This document shows positions 17,699 through 27,685 of a stretch of DNA of 64,000 nt, in pieces; position 1 is the stretch's first letter; every line of letters begins with the position of its first letter. Made by a program: the position numbers and the translations under genes. The DNA is taken from contig CAVVYA010000017.1 of NCBI GenBank assembly GCA_963752345.1, positions 372,001-436,000 on the forward strand, given 5' to 3'. The notes under the pieces are model-generated. The model saw nothing but the letters and a program-made list of their open reading frames with translations. It was not told the origin of the DNA and did not search any database. This DNA is from CAVVYA01 sp963752345 (GTDB lineage Bacteria; Pseudomonadota; Alphaproteobacteria; SMXQ01).

Positions 17699-19417
17699 TC
17701 AGCGTCCGCGGATGCCGATGCGCAGGCCGAACAGGCGGGCGAGCAGCGCGACGCCGGTGCTGACGACGATGATGATGACCGAGACCACGGCGGCGATCTC
17801 GTAGCGTCCGTCCACCATGTAGTCGAGCTGGAGCAGGGCGAGCGTGCGCGTCTCGTTGGTCGAGAGCAGCGCCACGGTGGCGACGTCGCGCGCCGCGGTG
17901 ACGAAGACCACCACGCCGACCAGGATCAGCACGGGGATGACGATCGGCAGCACGACACGCCAATAGGTCGTCCACCAGGTCGCGCCCAAAACCCGCGCCG
18001 CCTCTTCCAACTCGGCGCCGAGCTGGATCATGTTGCTCTTGATGATCTGGGTGCCGAGCGTCATGTGGCTCGCCACCGTGGCGATGATCAGCAGCCAGAT
18101 GGTGCCGTAGAGCGGATGGAACAGCGAGTGGCCGAGGAAGACATAGAGCAGGCCGATGCCGAGCAGGATGCCCGGGATGGCGAACGGCAGCCACGACAGG
18201 AAATCGAGCACGGCGCGGCCGGCGTATTTGCTGCGCACGGTGAAATAGGCGATCAGCGAGAACAGCACGATGGCCACGAGCGCCGCGCCGAACGACATGA
18301 GCAGCGTATTGCCGAGCGAGCGCAGGAAAATCTCGTCGTGCAGCACGGCGCCCCAGTGCGCCCAGGTCCACGGCTGGGGGATCTCGAAGAATCCGAACAG
18401 CTTCATGAACGTGGCGACGCCGAGAAACACCAGCGGGATGAGCGTGAGTATGACCACCACCAGCACGACGAAGGCGAAAGCGACGTAGCGCCAGGGCCCG
18501 AGGCTCGTCGGCTGCACCTGCACGCGGCCGGTGACGGTGGTGTATTGCCGGCGCGAGATCAGCCAACGCTGCATGATGATGAGCGGCAGAATGAGGCAGA
18601 GCCCGATGGTGGCGAGCGCCGAGGCCGGCGCGAACTGCGGCGGCTCCTGGGAAACCAGCCCGTAGATCTTGGTGCCATAGACGTAGAAGTGGAAGGGCGG
18701 GCCGAGCACCAGTTCGATCTCGAGCGCCTGCATGGAGCGGATCATGACCATGAGCAGCACGACCAGAATGGCCGGAGTCATGATCGGCACCACCACGCGA
18801 AACAGCATGGTGGCGCGGCTCGCGCCGGAGATACGCGCGGCTTCTTCCAAGGCCGCATCCATGTTGCGGAAGCCGGGCGTCAGCAGCATGACCTTGACGG
18901 CGATCGCGTTGGTGCCGAGGTGGGCCCAGACGATGCCCCAGAACGAATAGATGTTGAACGGCGGCTGGTCGACGAACGGCAGCATCATGGCGAGCTTGTT
19001 GAGCACGCCATATTGCGGATCGAGGCACAGGATCCAGCCGAGCGTCACGGACAGTGTCGGCAGGAAGAAGGCGATCCAGAACATGAATTCCAGGAAGTCG
19101 CGTCCCGGCATGTCGGTACGCGCCACGAGCCAGGCGATCACGATGGAGGTGGGTAGAGCGATGGCCTGTATGGCGAACAGGAGCTTAATGGAGTTGCCCA
19201 CCGATGCCATCATGCCGGGCTCGGTGAGGGCGAGTCGCCAGCCCTGCCAGGTGAAACGGAAGGCATCGCCGGGCACGCCGGCCTGGAAGCTGTAAGTGAT
19301 CAGCAACAGCAGGGGATAGAGCACGAAGAAGGCGACGATGAGCAACACCACGGCGAACAGAATCGCCTGGAACTCCAGCCGCAAGCGGCGCGGCCGTGGT
19401 GCGGAGGGCACTGGCAC
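17699..19417 (-). CDS. ABC transporter permease, two fused permease domains (FbpB-like)
   Basis: 572 residues, about twelve membrane helices, two binding-protein-dependent permease domains in one chain. Each has an EAA loop for ATPase contact: EEAARISGASRATMLFRVV near residues 190-210 and EEAARVLGATWWTTYWRVV near 460-480. This layout is that of FbpB-type ferric iron/thiamine/phosphonate uptake permeases. The binding-protein gene lies upstream on the same strand after a 75-bp gap. No ATPase gene accompanies them in the window, so a separate ATPase must be shared. Probably expressed from the LysR/SBP divergent region near 20.7 kb. Confidence 0.9.
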   Translation of the reverse strand: MPVPSAPRPRRLRLEFQAILFAVVLLIVAFFVLYPLLLLITYSFQAGVPGDAFRFTWQGWRLALTEPGMMASVGNSIKLLFAIQAIALPTSIVIAWLVARTDMPGRDFLEFMFWIAFFLPTLSVTLGWILCLDPQYGVLNKLAMMLPFVDQPPFNIYSFWGIVWAHLGTNAIAVKVMLLTPGFRNMDAALEEAARISGASRATMLFRVVVPIMTPAILVVLLMVMIRSMQALEIELVLGPPFHFYVYGTKIYGLVSQEPPQFAPASALATIGLCLILPLIIMQRWLISRRQYTTVTGRVQVQPTSLGPWRYVAFAFVVLVVVILTLIPLVFLGVATFMKLFGFFEIPQPWTWAHWGAVLHDEIFLRSLGNTLLMSFGAALVAIVLFSLIAYFTVRSKYAGRAVLDFLSWLPFAIPGILLGIGLLYVFLGHSLFHPLYGTIWLLIIATVASHMTLGTQIIKSNMIQLGAELEEAARVLGATWWTTYWRVVLPIVIPVLILVGVVVFVTAARDVATVALLSTNETRTLALLQLDYMVDGRYEIAAVVSVIIIVVSTGVALLARLFGLRIGIRGR

Positions 19418-19492
19418 GGCAGTCGGATTGCTGATCGAGATGGACTTAACTCCGCACTGGCATCGTTCCGCGGCGCACGCAGGTCTTACTGT

Positions 19493-20635
19493 TCACTGCC
19501 TTTCGGCATCTCCGCCTCGAATGACTTCCTTGGCAATCTCGATGGCGCGTTCGCGCTTGGGAACCGCAGCTTCGTCCTGGCCCTTGAAGTAATTGGGCCC
19601 GGCCTTCTCAAGCGTGGCGCGCGCCTGCTGGCACAGATCGATGCACGGCGCGTCGAGTCGCCGGCTGGTGCGCGGCACCTGCGTCCATTTGGTCTGGCCG
19701 TCCTGCGATATCAGCCAGTTGATGTAGAGCGCGGCGGCATTGGGATGGGGCGCGCGGTCGACCAGCGAGACGGAGCCGAAACCCGGCGTCATTTGCACCT
19801 TCTCGTCCGGCGGCACGGGAATTGGCGACAGGTTCTTGGCCAGGCCTTGTTCCTTGAAGATCGTGAATTCGTCGAACCCGGTGCCGAACACGATGGGATA
19901 GCGCCCGCGCACCAGCCATTCCGCCGCCTGGCGGCGGTTGTCGGTCACGGTGACATTGTGCGCGTAGATCTTGCGCAGGAAGTCCTCGCCGTAGTTGACC
20001 AACAGGCCGAGCGAACTGCCGTTGCCCGACCCGCCTCGGCGCGGCTCGTCGAACAGGATCTTGCCGGCGAACTTCGGCTTGAGCAGGTCTTGGACCGATT
20101 TGACTTCGTCTTTGGAGACGAAATCCCAGTTGATCCACGCGGTTTCCTGAATGCCGGCATCGAAGGCGTAGTTATATTTCTTCTCGTAATCCATCCAGCC
20201 GTCGGCGAAGCCATGCACCCATTTGCTGTCGTCCGTATTCTCGGGCAGCAGGATCGGTGGCAGGGGGGCGAGCACGCCGCGCGGCATCAATTGCGCCAAG
20301 ATGGTCGCCGGCCCGCCGATCCACACGTCCCACATGAAGAGATTGGCCTCCCGCTCGCGAAACAGCTTGGGGACGGCTGTGCGGTTATTGGCGCCGCTGT
20401 ACTCGACCCGGATGCCGGGGTGGCTTTCCTCGAAGCCCTTGGAGAGCAGCTTTTCGTACTGCCGGCCGGGCGCGCCGTGGACGATGACGAGGCCTTCGGC
20501 CTGGGCGGCTTTGAGCAGCGCCGCCTTGTCGGGCGCCGCTTCGGCCATGGAACTCGCGAGGGCAACGGCCGCGAGCACGGTCAAAAATCGGTGGAACGGC
20601 AGTCGAGCCGCAGCGCCTAACAGCAGCCGGAGCAT
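19493..20635 (-). CDS. ABC transporter substrate-binding protein (iron/2-aminoethylphosphonate type)
   Basis: About 380 residues. Signal peptide (FLTVLAAVALASSMAEAAP) then KAAQAEGLVIVHGAPGRQYEKLL, the FbpA/ferric-type opening, VPKLFREREANLFMWDVWIGG, INWDFVSKDEVKSVQDLL, WLVRGRYPIVFGTGFDEF and PHPNAAALYINWLISQDGQ. The chosen ATG 20635 follows a near-ideal GGGGAGG with six bases spacing on the minus strand; the longer start would include that site. Together with the downstream double permease it makes an incomplete ABC importer without ATPase. A close paralogue is encoded at 24705-25812. The iron-binding tyrosines typical of true ferric-binding proteins are not obvious, so an organic ligand is possible. 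Confidence 0.85.
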   Translation of the reverse strand: MLRLLLGAAARLPFHRFLTVLAAVALASSMAEAAPDKAALLKAAQAEGLVIVHGAPGRQYEKLLSKGFEESHPGIRVEYSGANNRTAVPKLFREREANLFMWDVWIGGPATILAQLMPRGVLAPLPPILLPENTDDSKWVHGFADGWMDYEKKYNYAFDAGIQETAWINWDFVSKDEVKSVQDLLKPKFAGKILFDEPRRGGSGNGSSLGLLVNYGEDFLRKIYAHNVTVTDNRRQAAEWLVRGRYPIVFGTGFDEFTIFKEQGLAKNLSPIPVPPDEKVQMTPGFGSVSLVDRAPHPNAAALYINWLISQDGQTKWTQVPRTSRRLDAPCIDLCQQARATLEKAGPNYFKGQDEAAVPKRERAIEIAKEVIRGGDAERQ

Positions 20636-20728
20636 GGTGGGCCTCCCCAATTTTGCGCGGGCCTTTTTTTGTTAATACCTTGAGCCCGCAAGGCTTTTTC
20701 GCGGGACGCGCGTGTTCCGCAGAGCCCA

Positions 20729-20741
20729 TTATCAATGATAA
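20729..20741. promoter_or_regulatory. Palindrome TTATC-aat-GATAA, candidate LysR operator
   Basis: A 13-bp inverted repeat with 5-bp arms, starting with T and ending with A like the T-N11-A LysR box, sits in the 238-bp divergent region between the ABC binding-protein gene (minus) and the LysR gene (plus). It is about 95 bp upstream of the binding-protein start. Assignment rests on position and symmetry only. Confidence 0.45.
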
Positions 20742-20873
20742 AAGTCGCCAAATGTCAATCAGATGCGTCCGGGTACGGGGCGTCGGCGCGGGCCGTCCGT
20801 CCGCGTAATTCGCTGCCGTGGTCTGGGGGCCGTGCTATGCTGGAAGCATTATAAAAACCATGGGTTTGGCCGA

Positions 20874-21809
20874 GTGGATAACCTGGATGACGTGATCGCC
20901 TTTGCGCGGGTGGTGGAGCGGCAAAGCTTTGTCGATGCCGCGCGGGAGCTTCGTCTATCCTCCTCGCTGATCAGCAAACGGGTGACCCGGCTCGAAGAGA
21001 CGCTGGGTGTCCAGTTGATCAACCGCTCGACCCGGCGCTTGTCGCTGACCGATGCGGGGACCGAATTCTACAAAGGCTGCGCCAAGGCCTTTGCCGAGCT
21101 GGATGCCGCTCGGCTCGCCGCCGCCCAATACAACGAGCAACTGACGGGGCGGCTCAAGGTCCATGCGACGCGCGGTGCCGGGCAGCGCTTGCTGGCCGAG
21201 GGCATGACCGAGTTCATGTCCCAATATCCCGATATGGAGCTCGAGCTCACGATCGAGTCCGGCCCGGTGAACCTGCTGCGCGCCGGCATCGATGTGCTCA
21301 TCCGCAGCGCTGATCTCACGGACAGCACGCTGGATTTTCGCGACCTCGGACCGATCCGCTACAACCTGTGTGCCGCACCGCAATACCTGAACCGGCATGG
21401 CACACCCGAGAGCCCACGCGATCTGACCCAGTTCAATTGCCTGATCCACGCTGGACGCAAACACCCCAACGATTGGTCGTTTACCGGTCCGGACGGCGAC
21501 TACACGGTGCGGGTCAATGGCAACTTCTACACCAACGATGGCAGCGCGCTTTACCGCGCTACGGTGATGGGGCTCGGTATCGCCCGCATCCCCGATTACA
21601 TGACGAACCGGCGTGAGGACCTTCAGACGAACCGCCTACGAATGCTGTGTCCGGGCACATTGCGTTCGAACCGCGCGCTGCGCGCCTATTTTCCGCGCTC
21701 TCGCCGCATGCCGGTGAAACTCCAGGTTTTCCTCGATTTCATGCAGCAATACTGGGTCGAACGCGCTCACACGCCACGGCGCCTGCGGCGGCCCAATTCC
21801 GCGGCCTGA
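20874..21809 (+). CDS. LysR-family transcriptional regulator
   Basis: About 311 residues. The N-terminal winged HTH is clear: FARVVERQSFVDAARELRLSSSLISKRVTRLEETLGVQLINRSTRRLSLTDAG (positions described in parts: residues about 8-60). The effector domain follows with LKVHATRGAGQRLLAEGM, IDVLIRSADLTDSTL and MGLGIARIPDYM; the type resembles the DmlR/AaeR-like group. The start is GTG 20874 (VDNLDDVIAF), since upstream codons read as low-complexity sequence. It is divergent from the ABC binding-protein and permease genes and is their likely regulator. Confidence 0.85.
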   Translation: MDNLDDVIAFARVVERQSFVDAARELRLSSSLISKRVTRLEETLGVQLINRSTRRLSLTDAGTEFYKGCAKAFAELDAARLAAAQYNEQLTGRLKVHATRGAGQRLLAEGMTEFMSQYPDMELELTIESGPVNLLRAGIDVLIRSADLTDSTLDFRDLGPIRYNLCAAPQYLNRHGTPESPRDLTQFNCLIHAGRKHPNDWSFTGPDGDYTVRVNGNFYTNDGSALYRATVMGLGIARIPDYMTNRREDLQTNRLRMLCPGTLRSNRALRAYFPRSRRMPVKLQVFLDFMQQYWVERAHTPRRLRRPNSAA

Positions 21810-22208
21810 GCAGCGTTGCGATGCCCGGCGGGGCCATCCGGCGTGTCGGCGGATGCGCCGGCACGGTGGCAAATTCGCTATGAAATTCCAATGATTGGGT
21901 GAAGAGACTCTTTCCCAATTAGCGGCTAAACACGCCTGTCCGCGATACCTAGAATGTTGAAAACACCGAAACACAAGGCATTGCGCCTCGGGGGGGCCGC
22001 GCCGAACTCGAACTAGCATCGCGATCGATCGAGTTCGCAGGTTAAGGCTGCTGACGGCAGCTCATCGATGTTGGCGCCCGGCGATCATACCGTGGCGCGA
22101 TGTCGCCTCCTGGGTGCCTGCCTGCTGTGGCGTCCGGTGCCGCCAGGATGCGCGGAGGTCATTGCACCCTCCGCGCGAGACACTCAGCAACCAAGACCAG
22201 GAGGTTCC
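21810..22208. other. About 400 bp intergenic leader region
   Basis: No credible gene on either strand. It is less GC-rich in the middle (21880-21970) and ends in the strong Shine-Dalgarno aggagg of the next gene, so it probably holds the promoter of the 22.2-30.7 kb operon. I could not pick a specific promoter motif. Confidence 0.5.
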
Positions 22209-23153
22209 ATGGATCGCGTCAATTTCCCCTACCGCTCGAGCAGCCATCTCGCCCTGATGCATGTCATTTCGGAGAGCGGTGCCTGGGAGCGCCAGGGCCT
22301 CGACGTCGACTACGACAAGGAAATCGATCGTGAGTCGGCCCACAAGCTGGTGATTTCCGGCGAAGTGGAATTCTGCAGCGGCAATCACGTCTCCACCTAT
22401 GCGGCGCGCGCGCGTGGCGACACCTGGGTTTATCTGGCGCAGACGGTAAGCCGCAACAACATCAAGCTGGTGACGCGCGACGAGACCGGCATCGCCAAGC
22501 TCGAGGACGTGCGCAAGCGCAAGTTCGGTTCGCGCGGCCGTCATCCTGGCCTCAACACCTGGCTCTACCTGAAGCAACACGGGCTCGATATCGACAAGGA
22601 GGACGTCGAGATCGTGCGCGAGGTGCGCGATGATCAGAAAAAGGCCAATAAGAGCATGCTCGACATGGTGACGGACGGCGATGTCGATGCCTGCTTCCTC
22701 AGCCTGCCGCGCACCGAATTCGCCAAACGCCGCGGGCTCAAGGTGATTGAGATCGAGCCGCAGCCGATGATCTTCTTCATGACCATCTCATCGAGCATGG
22801 GCTTGGTCGAGAAGCGCCCCGACCTCATCGACAAGATGCTCAAGGGCGTGATCGAGGGCGTGCACTACTTCAAGACCCAGAAGGAAAAATCGATCCAGAT
22901 TCTGATGAAGCATCACAGCAAGGAAGGCGTGCTCGACCACGACGCCGCCGAAAAGCTCTATGAGGATCTGGCGCCGACGCTCGAGCCCAAGCTCTATCCG
23001 TCGCTTGCCGCGATCCACAACGTTTATCAGGAGGCCCTGCGGCAGAGCAAAGAGTCCGCCAAGGTCGATCCTCTGGCGCTGTGGGACCTCCACGCGCTAC
23101 GCCGTATCGACGACACAGGCTTCATCGACAAGCTCTATGGTCCGCAGAAGTAA
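22209..23153 (+). CDS. NMT1/THI5-like (SBP-fold) protein without signal peptide
   Basis: 314 residues of type II periplasmic-binding-protein fold: GAWERQGLDVDYDKEIDRESAHKLVISGEVEFCSGNH in the first lobe (described in parts, residues 22-58), KLEDVRKRKFGSRGRHPGLNTW, and VTDGDVDACFLSLPRTEFAKR. There is no signal peptide, as in the dihydroxyphthalate-decarboxylase group, so it could be a cytoplasmic enzyme rather than a transporter component. AGGAGG at 22199-22204 precedes ATG 22209. It opens the second catabolic operon, followed by a bicupin and a Rieske oxygenase. The ligand or reaction is unknown. Confidence 0.75.
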   Translation: MDRVNFPYRSSSHLALMHVISESGAWERQGLDVDYDKEIDRESAHKLVISGEVEFCSGNHVSTYAARARGDTWVYLAQTVSRNNIKLVTRDETGIAKLEDVRKRKFGSRGRHPGLNTWLYLKQHGLDIDKEDVEIVREVRDDQKKANKSMLDMVTDGDVDACFLSLPRTEFAKRRGLKVIEIEPQPMIFFMTISSSMGLVEKRPDLIDKMLKGVIEGVHYFKTQKEKSIQILMKHHSKEGVLDHDAAEKLYEDLAPTLEPKLYPSLAAIHNVYQEALRQSKESAKVDPLALWDLHALRRIDDTGFIDKLYGPQK

Positions 23154-23292
23154 AACTGGCCGGAGCGGTCGGCCAAATTGGCTTGGCCGCGTCGCGCAAG
23201 ATCGGAGAAAGAATCACCTTCGACGCCAGGGCGGATGAGGCTGCGAAGGTCGCATGCGAAAATTGAAGGCTGTAACAGAGAAGGACGGACGA

Positions 23293-24382
23293 ATGACCGA
23301 CACGCTGAATGAGAAGGTTCCGGACAAGGCCGCCAAGAAGTTCATTCGGCCGCCCGCCTTCTACGATGCCTGGCAGCAGAAAGAGGGCATTCCGATCTAT
23401 AAGGTCTTCCATGTGGAGAACATGGCGGACGTCGTGCTCGCGCCCTGGGCCCGCTTCGGCGTCGATGCCGCCTTCGTCAATTTGGCCGATCCGTTCATCA
23501 CCTCATCGATCATCATCGAGCTTCCGCCGGGCGCCAGCTCCAAGCCGATGCGCCATATGTTCGAAACATGGTGCTTCATCGTGTCGGGCGACGGCGAAAC
23601 CACGATCCAGCAGCCGGGACACCGCAAGGAAACCGTGAAGTGGACCAAGCGCGCCTTGTTCGGTCCACCGCTCAACACCGAATATCAGCATCGCAATCTG
23701 GATTCGAAAAAGCCGGCGCGCATCCTGATGGTGACCAACGCGCCGCTGACCTTGAACCTGTATCACAACGAGCAATTACGTCTTCGACAACCCCTTCGTG
23801 TTCGACGACCGTTACGCCGGCCAGCAGGGCTTCTTCAATCCCGAGCGCGAATATCTCGGCGGGCGCATCACGCGCACGAACTTCATTCCCGATGCGCTGC
23901 AGTTCCAGCTCATGCAGTGGAAGGATCGCGGCGTGGGCGCCACCTCGTTCCACATGTCGATGAGCGGCCATACCATGGCCTGCCATCTGTCGGAGTTCGA
24001 GGTCGGCACCTATAAGAAAGGCCATCGTCACGGCCCGGGCGCCCACGTGATCCTGCTGCAGGGTACCGGCTACTCGCTGCTGTGGAAGGAAGGCGAGAAG
24101 CCGACCCGGGTGGACTGGCGCGAAGGCAGCCTGTTCGCTCCGCCAGAATGGTGGTTCCACCAGCATTTCAACACGGGCCAGGAACCCGCGCGCTATCTCG
24201 CCCTGCGCCGTGGCGGCAGCCCCGAGCATCCCTTGAAGATCGGCATGAGCGGCGAAGGCGGCGGCCCCGATCAGGTCGAATACGAGCAGGAAGACCCGTG
24301 GATTTACGACACTTACAAGGCCGAGTTGGAGAAAAACGGCGTGCAAATCCGCCAGGAACGGCCGCAGTATCAGAAAAAGTAA
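23293..24382 (+). pseudogene. Bicupin protein, one frameshift
   Basis: Two cupin domains over about 362 residues. The first (residues about 70-160) reads IIIELPPGASSKPMRHMFET..VSGDGETTI, with a single His-x2-Glu. After an extra T near 23775 the frame continues YVFDNPFVFDDRYAGQQGFF. The second cupin (about 230-310) is FEVGTYKKGHRHGPGAHVILLQGTGYSLLW and PPEWWFHQHFNTG, with an H-x-H and a later His for one metal. Length and two-cupin layout resemble gentisate dioxygenase-like proteins and those often called 'ethanolamine ammonia-lyase activating'; neither role is proven. The setting between an SBP-fold protein and a Rieske oxygenase suggests a catabolic metal-dependent enzyme. Confidence 0.75.
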
Positions 24383-24704
24383 GGCAAAATCCGCGGCCGG
24401 CGCGGTCGTTGCCCACGTGCCGGCCGGCATTGACGCCAGGCATTCGAGGCTGCCGATCGCCGCTCATCGGCGATGTTCGGGGCGTGGATCGTCCGTTCGA
24501 GGCTGCAGCTTAAGCCGGCAAGCGCGAACTCGAACGGCGCCATATTGCAAAGGATGTCGATAAGTGTGCGCCAGGGTCCGGCGCCTTTTCGGATGTCATT
24601 CGCGACCCAAAAAGACAAATCACTGCATTCCGGCGATGACGAGCACGGGTCATCGCGGGCGCAGAACGGATCATTTCACGGCGAAACGATATGTGGAGGT
24701 GGCG
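24383..24704. other. About 320 bp intergenic
   Basis: No supported gene; short arginine-rich frames only. It separates the bicupin from the ABC binding-protein gene and ends with the Shine-Dalgarno tggaggtg used by that gene. Confidence 0.5.
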
Positions 24705-25812
24705 ATGGAGCGGATTATGAGGCCCATTTTCGCAATGGCCTTGATGGCGGTCGGCTGCGGCGGCCCGCAGGCGCGGTCGCGCAGGCTGCGCCGGCGGAGT
24801 GGGAAGAATTGGTTGCAGCCGCCAAGAAGCGAGGGCCGGGTCGTCGTCATGGGTCCGCCGTTTGCCGAAGTGCGCGAAAAGGTGCCGGCCGCCTTCCAGA
24901 AGCGCTTCGGCATCATCGTGGAATATCTTGGCGGGCGCACCAGCGAAGACGGCGGCCCGGCTGCGTGCCGAGCGCAAGGCCGGCCTCTACACGGTGGATG
25001 TGACGATCGGCGGCGTCCAGTCCATGGCGACGATTTTCCATCGTGAGAAAATGCTGGCTCCGCTCCTGCCTGCGCTGGTTTTGCCCGAGGTCACCGACGG
25101 ATCGAAATGGAAGAAGGGCGAACTGTGGTTCGCCGATCCGGAGGAGCAGTATGTCCTGAGGCTCGCCAACTACGTGTCGCCGGCGATCTTTATCAATACC
25201 GACAAGGTCAAGCCTGGCGAGCTGCGCTATGCCCGCGATTTGCTCGACCCCAAATGGAAAGGTAAGATTTCCACACAGGATCCGACCGTTCCCGGCAGCG
25301 GCAGCAATCAGGCGTCGCAGTTCTTCGTCGAGCTCGGCGAGGAATTCGTCAAGCAGCTCTATGTCGATCAGAAGCCCATGATCAGCAGCGACGTGCGGCA
25401 GCTGACCGACTGGCTGCTGCGCGGTTCCTATCCGATCGCGCTGACGGTCGATACGAGCCAAGTCGAGCAGATGGAAAAGGAAGGCTTGCCGGTCAAAGCC
25501 CTGGGCGACTTGGAGGATTGGCGGCAACCGACGACAGCCGGTTTCGGCCTGCTGGCGATGTTTGCCAACGCACCGCATCCCGCCGCCGCCAAGCTGTTCG
25601 TAAATTGGCTTGCGTCAAAGGAGGGTAGCGAGGTTTGGTCGCGCGCGACCACGACGGCATCGACGCGCAATGATATCGATGAGGCGAGCTTCTTACCGCC
25701 GGAAACGCTCCCTCGCCCGGGAGTGACCTATTTCGACACCTACGATTGGACCTATACCGTGACAAAAAAGGAAGAGGCTCGCCTTCGGATTAAGGAGCTG
25801 CTCGGGCGGTAA
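24705..25812 (+). pseudogene. ABC transporter substrate-binding protein (iron/AEP type), three frameshift sites
   Basis: Paralogue of the 19493-20635 protein. ATG 24705 starts a signal peptide (RPIFAMALMAVG), then after extra bases near 24765 AVAQAAPAEWEELVAAAKK, after another near 24829 EGRVVVMGPPFAEVREKVP and FQKRFGIIVEYLGGRTSED, and after one near 24949 AARLRAERKAGLYTVDVTIGG. The rest is open: INTDKVKPGELRYARDLLDP, VPGSGSNQASQFFVELGEE, WLLRGSYPIALTVDTSQVE and PHPAAAKLFVNWLASKEG. Repairing the extra bases gives 367 residues. No permease follows directly; it may share the permease at 17.7-19.4 kb. Confidence 0.8.
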
Positions 25813-26041
25813 GCGACAGCGACAAGGACCTTCGTCAACCGCCTAGGACAGCGAGAGCCGGGAACAGACTGGAATCGCGTTTTCGGGTCGGAATTGGCGT
25901 GGTTGAATGGTGGTTGTTCGCTGGATAAGATGATCAGCCCCCGAAGATCAGGGAGTTCACAGCGGCCGGTCGCACCGGTTACGGTGCGCGGCCGGGCAAA
26001 CCGCAGGCGCTGCGCGGGACGCCGCTCGATGGAGAAGCGTT

Positions 26042-27216
26042 ATGTTAAGCCAAGACGAGAATAGGACCTTGACCCAGGTCGGTCCGGGCACCCCGGCCGG
26101 CAATCTGCTGCGCCGCTATTGGCATCCGATCTGCCCGGCGAGCGAACTGCCCGAAACCGCGCAGAAGAAGCGCCTGCGAATTCTCGGCGAAGACCTCGTG
26201 CTGTTCCGCGACGGCAAAGGCCGCATCGGATTGGTGGCCGAGCAGTGCGCGCACCGCCGCGCGTCGCTCTACTACGGCTTCATCGAAGAAGACGGGCTGC
26301 GGTGTCCGTATCACGGCTGGAAGTACGATGTGGCGGGCAAGTGCATCGACCAACCGTTCGAGCCCGCCGGCACGCCTCTCGAAGGGCGAGGCCTGTCAGC
26401 CCGCCTACCAGGTGCAGAAGCTCGCCGGCATGTTTTGGGCCTACATGGGGCCGAGCCCCGCGCCGCTCCTGCCGCGCTGGGAGCCGCTGGTCAGCACCAA
26501 AGGGCCGCGCAGCATTTATGTGCTGCCGCAGCTGCAGTGCAACTGGCTGCAGATCATGGAAAACTCGGTCGATACCACTCACACCTATTACCTGCACGGC
26601 CACATGATGGTCACCCGAGGCCAGGCCGAACAGGCGGCTTACTACTACCGGCCGATCGAGGATTACGATTTCGAAGTGGTCAAGGAAGACACCTGGGCGG
26701 GCGTGCGCAAGATCCGCACCTACGGCGGTGAGATGGCGGAAAAAGAACTCGGCCATCCGTTGATCTTCCCGTGCATTCTGTTGTCGCCGCAGCGCGAGCA
26801 TATCGTCATGCACTTCCGCCTGCCGATCGACGACACGCATACGCAGATCTACCGCATCGAATACACGCCGGGCGGCGACACCAGCGGCATGGATTGGGAC
26901 AATCCGCCCGTGCGCTATTCCAAGTCGCTCAAGGACGAGAACGGCGAATTCAAGCTCGACACCTTCGCCTCCCAGGACGCCATGGCCTGGGAGACGCAAG
27001 GGCCGGTGCTCGACCGCTCGCTGGAGAATCTCGGCACCTCCGACCGCGGCCTGACGCTCTACCGGCGCATGCTCAAGGAGCAGATCGTGGCCGTGCAGGA
27101 GGGCAAGGAGCCGCTCGGCGTCGATACGCGATCCGAAGAAGAATCAGATGATCGTCATTCCGGTGTCGGAAGGGCAGGCTCGGATGGCGCGCAAGGAAAT
27201 GCAGAAAGTCGGCTAG
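26042..27216 (+). pseudogene. Rieske aromatic-ring hydroxylating oxygenase, two frameshifts
   Basis: Second Rieske oxygenase of the window. It starts MLSQDENRTLTQVGPGTPAG, followed by LLRRYWHPI. The [2Fe-2S] ligands are in EQCAHRRASLYYGF and CPYHGWKYD. After an extra G near 26383 it continues ACQPAYQVQKLAGMFWAYMG, CNWLQIMENSVDTTHTYYLHGH (mononuclear iron site Asp-x2-His-x4-His region) and MHFRLPIDDTHTQIYRIEY. A second extra base near 27127 restores DPKKNQMIVIPVSEGQ and a stop at 27214-27216; the repaired protein is 390 residues. It belongs to the phthalate 4,5-dioxygenase-like class. No reductase partner is present. It is followed after 22 bp by a RidA-family gene. Confidence 0.85.
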
Positions 27217-27238
27217 CAAGAAAAAGGGAAAAAGATAG

Positions 27239-27634
27239 ATGGGAAGACGTCAAATCATCGAAGGGCATGGGCTGCCGAAACATCCGCAGCCGTTTCCCAC
27301 CGCGGTGAAGCTGGGGAACATCGTCTGTTCGTCGGCTGTCGGCGGACAGGATCCGACCACGGGCAAGGCGCCCGAGCAGCCGGAGGCGCAAATCAAGAAT
27401 GCTTTCGGCCATATCGCCACCATCCTGAAAGTGGCCGGCGGATCACCCGCCGATATTGTCAAGATGACGGTCCATCTCAAGGACAAGGCGCTGCGCGATC
27501 TGGTCAATCAGGAATGGATCAAGATGTTTCCCGATGAGAAGGATCGCCCCGTGCGTCACACCCTCACGGCGCCCGATCTGCCAGGCGGGAATATCATTCA
27601 ACTGGAAATGATGGCGGTGCTGGAGAAGGCCTGA
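27239..27634 (+). CDS. RidA/YjgF-family protein
   Basis: 131-residue protein of the RidA family, which hydrolyses reactive enamines/imines or has an accessory role in aromatic catabolism. Segments: VKLGNIVCSSAVGGQDPTTGK, QIKNAFGHIATILKVAGGS, DIVKMTVHLKDK and the active-site region VRHTLTAPDLPGGNIIQLEMMAVLE, where the Arg that binds the carboxylate and the late Glu are kept but the neighbouring Cys of canonical RidA is Thr. It is tightly placed between the Rieske oxygenase and a LigJ-like hydratase, so a pathway-specific tautomerase or imine/enol role is likely. Standard length. Confidence 0.85.
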   Translation: MGRRQIIEGHGLPKHPQPFPTAVKLGNIVCSSAVGGQDPTTGKAPEQPEAQIKNAFGHIATILKVAGGSPADIVKMTVHLKDKALRDLVNQEWIKMFPDEKDRPVRHTLTAPDLPGGNIIQLEMMAVLEKA

Positions 27635-27685
27635 CGGCCCTTCGGCGCTTCCGGCTATTATAATTATTCTTTCAGGGAGAAACCC

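Noticed and set aside
18065..19156. 363-codon plus-strand frame rich in Glu/Asp/His/Arg
   Set aside because: Antisense shadow of the ABC permease; the composition is typical of mirrored membrane-helix codons.
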